Source: an uncultured Candidatus Actinomarina sp. (GTDB lineage Bacteria > Actinomycetota > Acidimicrobiia > Actinomarinales > Actinomarinaceae). From it: a stretch of 64,000 bases of DNA. Under the pieces are notes generated by a model. The model ran no database searches and was not told the DNA's origin. It saw only the letters and a program-made list of their open reading frames with translations. Positions 55,332-63,303 of the stretch are shown in pieces. The first letter of the stretch is position 1, and each line of letters opens with the position of its first letter. Location of the stretch: the NCBI GenBank assembly GCA_902610815.1, contig CACLXG010000004.1, forward strand, positions 55,369 to 119,368, read 5' to 3'. A program made the position numbers and the translations under genes.

Positions 55332-56305
55332 TTGAACAACCGGGTAAGAAAAAGATGCTACTGTTCACCGGCTCTTCAAATCAAGAGCTCGCATCTAAAG
55401 TTGCATCTAATCTTGGAACAGAAGTCTCCACTGTAGAATCTAAAGAGTTTGCTAGTGGTGAAATTTATATCAGACTAAATGAAAGCGTAAGAGGTGCAGA
55501 TTGTTTTGTTTTACAAAGTCACTCTGGTGATGTCAATAGAACAATCATGGAACAACTTGTGTTAGTTGATGCGTTAAAAAGAGCTTCTGCAAAAAGAATA
55601 ACTGCAGTTCTACCTTTCTATCCATATTCAAGACAAGATAAGAAAGCATTACCAAGAGAACCTATCACTGCAAGGCTAATTGCCGATATGTATATAGCCG
55701 CAGGTGTTGATAGATTAGTTTCTATAGATTTACATACTCAACAAATACAAGGGTTTGTTGATCAACCATTTGACCACTTAACAGCGATGCCATTATTTGT
55801 AGATTATTTTAAAGAAAAGTTTGATGGACCGATTTCAGTAATTTCTCCTGATGCTGGTGGGGTTGGGAGAGCTACAACTTTTGCAAAACATCTAGAAGCT
55901 TATGTTGGTTTCGTACACAAAAAGAGAGATCCAAAGATTCACAATGAAGTGAAGTCATTTACTGTTATTGGTGAAGTTGAAGATCGACACGTAATTATTT
56001 TGGATGACATCATTGACACTGGTAGAACCATTGCAGCTGCATCAAGAATTATCAAAGATAAAGGTGTCAAGTCAGTAAACGTGGTTGCTACACATGGTAT
56101 ATTCTCAAATGGTTCCGTAGAAGAGTTAAAGGATGCCCCAATTGACAGAATAATAGTCACAGATACCTTAACTCAAAATGGAAATTCAAAAGAAATTGCA
56201 AAAGTTGAAGTTCTTAGCGTTTCAACAATAATTGCTAATGCACTAACATCAATATTTACTGATGATTCAGTGTCAGCGTTGTTTATGGGCGAAAACGTTT
56301 TATAG
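55328..56305 (+). CDS. prs: Ribose-phosphate pyrophosphokinase
   Basis: 325 aa enzyme making PRPP from ribose 5-phosphate and ATP. FTGSSNQELASKVASNLG, RQDKKALPREPITARLIADM, SPDAGGVGRATTFAKHL and the PRPP loop DDIIDTGRTIAAA are conserved. Partner order glmU-prs is typical of actinobacteria. Confidence 0.95.
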   Translation: MIEQPGKKKMLLFTGSSNQELASKVASNLGTEVSTVESKEFASGEIYIRLNESVRGADCFVLQSHSGDVNRTIMEQLVLVDALKRASAKRITAVLPFYPYSRQDKKALPREPITARLIADMYIAAGVDRLVSIDLHTQQIQGFVDQPFDHLTAMPLFVDYFKEKFDGPISVISPDAGGVGRATTFAKHLEAYVGFVHKKRDPKIHNEVKSFTVIGEVEDRHVIILDDIIDTGRTIAAASRIIKDKGVKSVNVVATHGIFSNGSVEELKDAPIDRIIVTDTLTQNGNSKEIAKVEVLSVSTIIANALTSIFTDDSVSALFMGENVL

Positions 56306-56313
56306 GAGAAAAA

Positions 56314-56553
56314 ATGGCTAAAAATTTAACAGCAAAAATATATATGGTAGGTTCAACTGCAGGTGTTGAAGTTGAAATTAAAGATAAAGAAAAATTTTTG
56401 GAAGAATTGAAAAAATTATCTGCTGAAAATGATTTTTATATGCATTCAGATGAAGACGGTGAGATAGCAATCAATACTTCTCTCATCCAAGCTATAGAAT
56501 TCGATGATGAATCAGATGGTAAAAGAGGAGCGGGCTTAGTTTCTAACGGTTAA
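56314..56553 (+). CDS. DUF3107-family small actinobacterial protein
   Basis: 79 aa: YMVGSTAGVEVEIKDKEKFL and a C-terminal INTSLIQAIEFDDESDG followed by a basic RGAGLV tail. This pattern is of DUF3107, a family found in actinobacteria, of unknown function. AGGAG lies seven bases before ATG 56314. It overlaps convergent whiB by 11 bases. Confidence 0.8.
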   Translation: MAKNLTAKIYMVGSTAGVEVEIKDKEKFLEELKKLSAENDFYMHSDEDGEIAINTSLIQAIEFDDESDGKRGAGLVSNG

Positions 56554-56821
56554 TTACTAAACCAGTTTTACGGTAGTGCCTTCTGATAGATTTACGCTCT
56601 TCCTCAGTAGTACCACCCCAAATTCCAGAATCTTGATTGGTTCTTATTGCGTAATCTAGACACTCATTTACAACAGGACATTCCATGCAAATTGCTTTTG
56701 CCTCATTAGCTTGTTTCATTGCTTTCATAGACGAACCGACGGGGAAGAAGAGATCAGTGTCTGAGTACACACAGCCACCTTCTAACATCCAATCTTCTTG
56801 TTCGAAATCAATATTTAACAT
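56543..56821 (-). CDS. whiB: WhiB-family iron-sulfur transcriptional regulator
   Basis: 92 aa with the four cluster-binding cysteines C17, C45, C48, C54 (CMECPVVNEC), the GIWGG turn (66-70) and a basic C-terminal tail (RKSIRRHYRK) for DNA contact. WhiB proteins bind a [4Fe-4S] cluster, partner the main sigma factor and are confined to actinobacteria and their phages, so this gene is a strong lineage marker. The paralogue type (WhiB1, WhiB2 and so on) cannot be fixed. A Crp-like palindrome lies 20-37 bases upstream. Confidence 0.94.
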   Translation of the reverse strand: MLNIDFEQEDWMLEGGCVYSDTDLFFPVGSSMKAMKQANEAKAICMECPVVNECLDYAIRTNQDSGIWGGTTEEERKSIRRHYRKTGLVINR

Positions 56822-56840
56822 TTACACATACTTTCTTACT

Positions 56841-56858
56841 TTGTGAAATATTTCACAA
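56841..56858. promoter_or_regulatory. Perfect Crp/GlxR-type palindrome
   Basis: TTGTGAAATATTTCACAA is an 18-bp perfect palindrome containing TGTGA-N6-TCACA, the consensus of Crp-family operators (Crp, GlxR, mycobacterial CRP). It sits in the 82-bp divergent region of whiB and the phosphodiesterase gene. For the latter, TTCACA within it could be a -35, 17 bases before TACTAA. No Crp-family gene is in this window. Confidence 0.7.
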
Positions 56859-56903
56859 TCTAGTTACTTTATAGTACTAAAATCAAATTTATATGGAGGC
56901 ATT

Positions 56904-57560
56904 TTGAGAAAAATTTTTGGCCACAGAGGATTACCACGTATTTACAAAGAAAATACGTTTATAAGTATCAATAAAGCCAATGATTATTGCGATTATGTCG
57001 AAATTGATGTGCGGTTGACAAAAGATAATAATTTGATCTTATTCCATGATCCCAACATTGGTGATGATTTAATTAAAGACTTAACTCTTGCGGAGTTAGA
57101 AATCTTACTAAATGGTGAATCATTAGAAGATTGTGTATTGATGTCTAGAGATCAACTTCAAGGAAAAATTAATTTTGAATTAAAAACCGATACGTTAGAC
57201 GATTCACAAATAGATGTATTATTTCAAAAGATGCTTTCCATTTTAGAACCGAACGATATTGTTTCATCATTTAACTGGAAAGCAATACAGTCATTTAAAG
57301 ATTTATTTAACAGTAATTATGGAATTATTTTTGATAAAGAAGAAGAGCTTTTTCAAGCACAATCATTGTCTAATCATGATGAAAACTTATTTTTTATGGC
57401 TCACCACACCTTGATAGACAGCAGAAATTTTGATCTACCAAAAGAAAAAACAGTTCTCTGGACTGTAAATGATGAAACTGATTTCCACCGATATATGGAA
57501 ATGGAAATATACGGAATTGTTACTGATATTCCTGATACAATGCAGTTATATAGAAAGTGA
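56904..57560 (+). CDS. Glycerophosphodiester phosphodiesterase-family protein
   Basis: 218 aa TIM-barrel hydrolase: IFGHRGLPRIYKENTF (catalytic His and metal Glu), DYVEIDVRLTKDNNLILFHD (metal Glu/Asp and second catalytic His), INFELKTD and VLWTVNDETDF. There is no signal peptide, so it is cytosolic. It would release glycerol 3-phosphate from deacylated phospholipids. TTG start at 56904 with GGAGG four bases upstream, one of the best ribosome sites here. Confidence 0.88.
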   Translation: MRKIFGHRGLPRIYKENTFISINKANDYCDYVEIDVRLTKDNNLILFHDPNIGDDLIKDLTLAELEILLNGESLEDCVLMSRDQLQGKINFELKTDTLDDSQIDVLFQKMLSILEPNDIVSSFNWKAIQSFKDLFNSNYGIIFDKEEELFQAQSLSNHDENLFFMAHHTLIDSRNFDLPKEKTVLWTVNDETDFHRYMEMEIYGIVTDIPDTMQLYRK

Positions 57561-57564
57561 GACT

Positions 57565-58011
57565 ATGGCTTTAATTGATGAATTAAGTGATGCATTAAAA
57601 GAAGCGATGAAGGCAAAAGATAAGCCTAAATTAGATGCTATTAGACAAGTGCAAACTGAGATTGCAAAAAAGAAGTCTGAAAAAGGTGAGGAAGCTACAG
57701 ATGATTTAGTGCTTGGAGTTATATCTTCTTATGTAAAAAAAATGACAAAAGCTGTTGATGAGTATAAATCACTAGGTGACAGAGGCATAGAAATGGCAAA
57801 TAAGATTCAATTTGAGATAGATTTTCTAAGTGAATGGTTGCCAGAGCAATTAAGCGAAGAGGAGGTTTCAACAATTATCGATGAAGTACTTTCTCAGATG
57901 GGAGATGTTGATATGTCTCAAATGGGTAAAATAATTGGTGCTGTTATGGCAAAAGCAGACGGTCTTGATGGATCAGTGGTAAGTAAATTAGTTAGGGAAA
58001 AAATCTCATAA
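57565..58011 (+). CDS. GatB/YqeY-domain protein
   Basis: 148 aa helical protein: MALIDELSDALKEAMKAKDK, LDAIRQVQTEIAKKK, and a C-terminal VDMSQMGKIIGAVMAKADGL-like segment of the YqeY tail, related to GatB's C-terminal domain. It may act on tRNA, but the cellular role is not established. ATG 57565 is chosen; an earlier in-frame start would run inside the phosphodiesterase gene without similarity. Confidence 0.87.
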   Translation: MALIDELSDALKEAMKAKDKPKLDAIRQVQTEIAKKKSEKGEEATDDLVLGVISSYVKKMTKAVDEYKSLGDRGIEMANKIQFEIDFLSEWLPEQLSEEEVSTIIDEVLSQMGDVDMSQMGKIIGAVMAKADGLDGSVVSKLVREKIS

Positions 58012-58053
58012 AATCCTTTTGAATTAGAAATCATTCTAATTAATCTACCGAAT

Positions 58054-60594
58054 GTGGGTGGCTTAAGAAAATACCTTATATCTATATTATTTGTTATAAC
58101 TCTATTGATTCTGTTTATTCCTTTAGATTCACCGATTGAAGGAAACATAAATTCTGAAAGTTCATTAATTCAGAATTGTATTCAAGAAGATCATAAAAAT
58201 AAAGACTTTTTAGTTGTTAGAAATATTCAGGAATTTTTATATGGTGAAAATTTTTATGAAGGAAAAATAAATGGATATTTCGACGATAATCTTTTAGTAA
58301 GCTTAAAAAAATTCCAAGAATTTGTAGGAATTCGTATTGATGGAATTATGGGTCCTTCAACCCATAAGGCTATGACAGCTTACAACAATTGTTCACGAAC
58401 AGTAGAAGTTGAATTTATCCAATGTTCCGGATATTTGGCATATAAAGAGTGTACTTTTTTTGCTAACAGTATAAATGCTTTATCTACACCTGTAACTACT
58501 ACTAGCACTACAACTACGACTACAATTCCAGAACCAGTTTGTGATGATGATACTTTTAAACCTTTCACAATGTACAACTCAATCGGAGAAGGCAATACAG
58601 TCATGACCTGTAAGAACTATTCAGATGCGAAGGAATCAGGATATACTTTTTATAGGAATCCCAAACCCCCTCCTCCAAGTAGTTCAAGTTCTGGTAGTTC
58701 TAATTCTGAATCAAATTCTTCCATCACAATTTCAAACTTAAATGGAACAATCACTATAAATGAAAATCAAAAAGCTGTAGTTACTATATCTGCAAGTGGA
58801 ACCGGTGGGCTGTCATATTCATTATCTGGAACTGATGCAAGATTAATGAGTGTTGATTCTGATGGAGTAATTACACTCAACTCAGATGCTGATTATGATC
58901 AAAAAACTTCTTACAGTGCTAACGCAGTTGTAACTGATAGTGTTGGATCAAAAACTAAAGCATTCACTGTAAGTGTTGCAGATGGATCTGATAAATATGT
59001 TGTTGACTTACTTCTTGTTTATCATGCCGACATTTTAGGTGACAGTACTAAAAATGGGTATAGTAGCGACTACGATACGCCTAGCGAGTTATTAACTTTT
59101 GCCCAAGGTCAATTAGAAACAAATCAAAATAAAATATTTACAGATAGTGAGATCACAAATTTAGAGTTTAACGTAGTTGGTATACATTCATGGGATGTTA
59201 CTTTTGCTGACGTAACGGGTTCTGTTCCTGCAAAATTACAAGTAGATCAAACATTACATAAAACAAAAGTTAGACAGGGTGCTGATATCATTGGGGCATA
59301 TATTCCTGGAGAAGGTGCTTCATCTTATCTTTACTATGATACGACCAAAGACAGAACAAATGTATTCGAATCTTATATGCTTGACTATTATTATAATAAT
59401 AAATATTTTCCTCATGAACTTGGTCACGCACTAGGCATTTGTCACTCTAGGGAGCAATCAACTAATGCATCTTCTACAGGGGATTGTTCAAAAGATTATG
59501 CTCATGCATATGCTGTAACAAGTGGACAAACATTTTCTACACTTGTCGGTTATGGAGGGGCTTTATGTGCTATTTACTCCAATCCAGACCTTACATGTGC
59601 TGGCTTTCCAGAAGTAAATGACTTAGGAATTCCTTTTCATTATCAAAATGATGGTACAAAAGGCACGCAGGCAGCGGGAGTAGCAAATGTTTCGGACGCT
59701 TCAAGGGCTATTCAAGAGTGGGCACAAGAATATGAGCGTCTTGGTTCAAATACTAATTATGGTGTAAGCGTCGGTAATACCTCAATCAAATCTACTGCCT
59801 ACTTCCCTCTAATTGATACTGGGTCTGCTTCTTATAGTTATACAGGCACTATTTCAAATACGTCATCCTCTACCAAAACAATGTATGTAGAAAAAGGTTC
59901 AAATGTTGACGTAAGTGGTACCACTTACGAAACATATTACTGGTGCGATACTCAAAATTGTGATATGAATTTTGTCAATCCTTTTAATACGGGAGATGAT
60001 AATCATAAATTTGGAATCCTTTTTTATTTAAATAGTGGAAATTACTATATTAAGACTATTGGCTTTGAAAGCCAACGTGGATCCTTATCTACAAGTGGGT
60101 CTAATAATTCATTAGAAGTAGAGTTTGAAAATCCATGTTTGTTTATAAGTCACTACATGAAGACTGGTCAATATAATGAAGCAGATTGTGCATCAAGATT
60201 CGAAAATACTTGGAACTATGGAACAACGTATTACGACACATGGAATTTCACAAATTATGTTGAAAAAGAACTAGTAGTCACACCATACGGCGCTTATGAT
60301 GCTTACAAAATTGCTCACGCCCAAAATTCTGTTGGCGCAAGTAGCTCTACACACAGAGCATTACAGATATTAAACTTTTGGGTCAATCCTGAGGTTGGTG
60401 TTGTAATGTTCGAGGATGAATTTATGAGAAGATGGAAATTAACAGGTCTTGATACAGATGGAGATGGTACTGCAAATGCATCTGACACAGATGATGATGG
60501 GGACGGAGTATTAGATACAGCTGACGCTTTCCCCCTTGACCCTAATGCGTCATCCGATACAGATTCTGATGGAATTGCCGATAGTGACGAGTAA
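58054..60594 (+). CDS. Large secreted zinc metalloprotease with peptidoglycan-binding and TSP3-like repeats
   Basis: 846 aa. N-terminal signal helix; a peptidoglycan-binding-1 module (about 45-112, EFLYGENFYEGKINGYF then IDGIMGPSTHKAM); Thr-rich and Ser-rich linkers; a cadherin-like region (about 225-310); a metzincin-type catalytic domain with PHELGHALGICHS (His454, Glu455, His458, His464); a beta-rich domain; and a C-terminal run of calcium-binding aspartate-rich repeats (DTDGDGTANASDTDDDGDG). It stops at TAA directly after DSDE, within such a repeat. Start GTG 58054. Probably bound to the cell wall; substrate unknown. Confidence 0.82.
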   Translation: MGGLRKYLISILFVITLLILFIPLDSPIEGNINSESSLIQNCIQEDHKNKDFLVVRNIQEFLYGENFYEGKINGYFDDNLLVSLKKFQEFVGIRIDGIMGPSTHKAMTAYNNCSRTVEVEFIQCSGYLAYKECTFFANSINALSTPVTTTSTTTTTTIPEPVCDDDTFKPFTMYNSIGEGNTVMTCKNYSDAKESGYTFYRNPKPPPPSSSSSGSSNSESNSSITISNLNGTITINENQKAVVTISASGTGGLSYSLSGTDARLMSVDSDGVITLNSDADYDQKTSYSANAVVTDSVGSKTKAFTVSVADGSDKYVVDLLLVYHADILGDSTKNGYSSDYDTPSELLTFAQGQLETNQNKIFTDSEITNLEFNVVGIHSWDVTFADVTGSVPAKLQVDQTLHKTKVRQGADIIGAYIPGEGASSYLYYDTTKDRTNVFESYMLDYYYNNKYFPHELGHALGICHSREQSTNASSTGDCSKDYAHAYAVTSGQTFSTLVGYGGALCAIYSNPDLTCAGFPEVNDLGIPFHYQNDGTKGTQAAGVANVSDASRAIQEWAQEYERLGSNTNYGVSVGNTSIKSTAYFPLIDTGSASYSYTGTISNTSSSTKTMYVEKGSNVDVSGTTYETYYWCDTQNCDMNFVNPFNTGDDNHKFGILFYLNSGNYYIKTIGFESQRGSLSTSGSNNSLEVEFENPCLFISHYMKTGQYNEADCASRFENTWNYGTTYYDTWNFTNYVEKELVVTPYGAYDAYKIAHAQNSVGASSSTHRALQILNFWVNPEVGVVMFEDEFMRRWKLTGLDTDGDGTANASDTDDDGDGVLDTADAFPLDPNASSDTDSDGIADSDE

Positions 60595-60641
60595 TAAATT
60601 TCTTGTTGTTTCAATTTAAATAACATTTATCCTTACTAATT

Positions 60642-61901
60642 ATGGAAAATAATAGTTATTCAGTTGCAGTATTAGGTGCAGGAAATATAGGTTCTGCTGT
60701 AATTACTCGCCTACAAGAACTTGATACAGAAATAGTAGATATTAATCTTACAAAAGTTTTAGTCTCAGATATTACAAAAGATAGAGCATTTGATAAAAGT
60801 TTATTAACTGAGGATATTAAAGATATAGTTGATGATGACTCAATAGATTTAGTAATAGAAGTACTTGGTGGTGTTGAACCTGGTAAAGAATACATAAAGT
60901 CACTCTTAAGTAATGGAAAAGCAGTTATCACTGCTAATAAAGATATAATCGCAGACTGTGGAAATGAGTTAGTTCAATTAGCTCAAGAAAATAATACATG
61001 TTTATATTTTGAAGCTGCAGTTGCAGCAGGTATTCCAGTACTAAAGCCACTTATCGAGAGCTTAAGAGGCGAAGAATTAAGTAGAGTCACAGGCATTATC
61101 AATGGTACGAGTAATTACATCCTTACATCTATGGAAGAGGGGAGCTCCTACGGAGACGCATTAAGCACTGCTCAGGAACTCGGATATGCAGAGCCAGACC
61201 CAACAAATGATGTTGAAGGGATTGATGCGATGTATAAAGCAATGATCCTCTCATTAATATGTTTTGGTGCAACTCCTGACAAGGACAATGTACATACTGA
61301 AGGAATTTCTACAATTACAAAAGACGATTTTGATTGGGCAAGCAGGTTAAACAAAACAATCAAACTTGTTGCTCTCATTGATAATGAAGGTGGTGGATTT
61401 AATGCCAGAGTGCATCCTGTACTTATTGATACAAAACACCCATTAGCATCAATCAGGGGAGCACTTAATGCAGTTGTAGTTGAGGGAGAGAATGTAAATC
61501 AATTAGTATTTTCTGGTCCGGGCGCAGGCGCAGCTCCTACTGCAAGTGCAGTTATTGGTGATGTACTAAGCGCTTGCCATCAACTTTCTAGCAATCAGTC
61601 AAACTGGTATCCGCTAAGAAGTCAAAAAAATGATAATAAGAATTTTGATGATGTCTCTTCAAGTTGGTTTATTAGACTATCAGTTACTGACCAACCAGGT
61701 GTGCTTGCCTCTATAGCTGGAACATTTAGTGAAAATAATGTAAGTATTGAGAGTGTTATTCAAGAAGGTAGAGGGGAACAGGCAGAGTTAGTTCTCGTTA
61801 CTCATGAAGCGCCAGAAAAAGATATGCAGAATTCAATTAAGCAAATATCCTCACTTGATTCTGTTACTTCAGTAACCTCAACACTTCGTGTCTACAGCTA
61901 A
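60642..61901 (+). CDS. hom: Homoserine dehydrogenase
   Basis: 419 aa: NAD(P) loop VLGAGNIGSAVITRL, then KAVITANKDIIADCG, catalytic region GIINGTSNYILTSMEEG with YAEPDPTNDVEGIDAMYKA, and a C-terminal ACT domain (VTDQPGVLASIAGTFSENNV) for threonine feedback. It makes homoserine on the route to threonine and methionine. thrC follows immediately. Confidence 0.94.
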   Translation: MENNSYSVAVLGAGNIGSAVITRLQELDTEIVDINLTKVLVSDITKDRAFDKSLLTEDIKDIVDDDSIDLVIEVLGGVEPGKEYIKSLLSNGKAVITANKDIIADCGNELVQLAQENNTCLYFEAAVAAGIPVLKPLIESLRGEELSRVTGIINGTSNYILTSMEEGSSYGDALSTAQELGYAEPDPTNDVEGIDAMYKAMILSLICFGATPDKDNVHTEGISTITKDDFDWASRLNKTIKLVALIDNEGGGFNARVHPVLIDTKHPLASIRGALNAVVVEGENVNQLVFSGPGAGAAPTASAVIGDVLSACHQLSSNQSNWYPLRSQKNDNKNFDDVSSSWFIRLSVTDQPGVLASIAGTFSENNVSIESVIQEGRGEQAELVLVTHEAPEKDMQNSIKQISSLDSVTSVTSTLRVYS

Positions 61902-63230
61902 GTGGTAAATTACCAATCAACAAGAGGTCATAAAGATTCACTGTCTTTCCAAGACGTAATTCTCTCAGGACTTGCACCAGATAAAGGTTTATATCTACCT
62001 GATTCAATAACTTTAGAAAATTTAGCCTATTTAACACAAGAAGACCTAAGCTATGAAAATTTTGTTAAAACTATTTTCATTTCTCTTGATCAAGCATCTG
62101 CGAAATACGTAGAAGACTTAGCAATATATCCAGGATTTGAAAACTCGCCTGAGCCAGTCTTAAAAGAATTAAATGATGCAACCGTTGTTATGGAATTATT
62201 TCATGGACCTACAAAATCGTTCAAGGATTATGCACTACAACCCCTTGGTGCAATAGCTAATAGGAGACTAGATGAGTTGGGTGAGAGAGGACTTGTCATT
62301 GTTGCTACTAGTGGTGATACAGGTAGCGCTGCGATTCAGGCAGTTAAAAATTCAGACAACATAGACATTGTAGTTTTACACCCAGCAAATAAAGTTAGTG
62401 AGTACCAGAGAAAGCAAATGACAAGTGTCATTCAAGACAATGTGTTGAATATTGCAGTAGAGGGATCATATGATGACTGTCAGAAAATTGCTAAAGATTT
62501 ATTATCAGAAAATCCATTTGGTAGAAGAATAATATCTCTCAACTCAATTAACTGGCTACGAGTCATGGGACAGGTTTCATATTATGTCTGGCTTACAAAA
62601 CAATTTACCTCACCAATAAATGTTGCAATTCCTTCTGGAAATTTTGGTAATGCTTACTCTGCATTGTTCGGAAGATCTAAGGGATTGCCTGTGAACAAAA
62701 TTCTCTGTAGTACAAATGTAAATGATGTTTTGAGAAGATTTATTGAGACAGGGGAGCTTGCACCGGAGAAGACTTTACCAAGTGTTGCTCCAAGTATGGA
62801 TATACAGATTCCCTCGAGCTTAGAAAGATTAATTTATGATTTTACAGATGGGGCATCTAAATTTTATGACACACTCTTAAAAGAAAATAAAGCGAAGTTA
62901 TCTGATGACAAAATTATTGAATTAAATCACATATTTTCATCAACTACATTTTTAGATGATGATATTAAAAGTGAAATTAAATCTCTATATGAAGAGTTTG
63001 GTTCTATATTTGATCCACATTCGGTCACATCAATACGTATGGCATTAGATAATCAAGACTCAGTTCCTACTGTTGCAGTTGCCACAGCATCTCCTGAGAA
63101 ATTCAGTAATGTCATTGCTCCGTTAATTGAAACCTCTTCTGAAGTAGAAATTGACGATATAGAAGAGTATTTAAAGCTTGAAAATGATAAATTTGTAATT
63201 AGTGAGTCAATAAAGGCTTACTTTTCATAA
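61902..63230 (+). CDS. thrC: Threonine synthase
   Basis: 442 aa PLP enzyme that converts phosphohomoserine to threonine. LFHGPTKSFKDYALQPLG contains the PLP lysine (SFKDYAL), and VATSGDTGSAAIQAV the phosphate-binding loop; SLNSINWLRVMGQ and IPSGNFGNAY follow. It resembles the long, E. coli-type enzyme (class with N-terminal GLAPDKGLYLP). GTG start lies right after the hom stop. Homoserine kinase (thrB) does not lie downstream. Confidence 0.93.
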   Translation: MVNYQSTRGHKDSLSFQDVILSGLAPDKGLYLPDSITLENLAYLTQEDLSYENFVKTIFISLDQASAKYVEDLAIYPGFENSPEPVLKELNDATVVMELFHGPTKSFKDYALQPLGAIANRRLDELGERGLVIVATSGDTGSAAIQAVKNSDNIDIVVLHPANKVSEYQRKQMTSVIQDNVLNIAVEGSYDDCQKIAKDLLSENPFGRRIISLNSINWLRVMGQVSYYVWLTKQFTSPINVAIPSGNFGNAYSALFGRSKGLPVNKILCSTNVNDVLRRFIETGELAPEKTLPSVAPSMDIQIPSSLERLIYDFTDGASKFYDTLLKENKAKLSDDKIIELNHIFSSTTFLDDDIKSEIKSLYEEFGSIFDPHSVTSIRMALDNQDSVPTVAVATASPEKFSNVIAPLIETSSEVEIDDIEEYLKLENDKFVISESIKAYFS

Positions 63231-63248
63231 AATTCAAAAAAAATCTAT

Positions 63249-63276
63249 TTACTTAGAATAATTTCTAATCTATTAT
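63249..63276 (+). promoter_or_regulatory. Probable promoter of the terminal secreted-protein gene
   Basis: TTACTT (63249-63254), 16-nt spacer, TATTAT (63271-63276), followed 27 bases later by ATG 63304. Same -35 hexamer and spacing as the trxA promoter candidate. Confidence 0.5.
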
Positions 63277-63303
63277 TAAAAATGTAGTTGTTGTGGTTGT
63301 ATT

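Noticed and set aside
58495..58530. ACT/ACA-rich tract that looks like a simple or CRISPR-like repeat
   Set aside because: The tract is in frame as a Thr-rich linker of a secreted protein, as is a similar one at 49156-49193. There are no regular spacers, and I saw no CRISPR array anywhere in the window.
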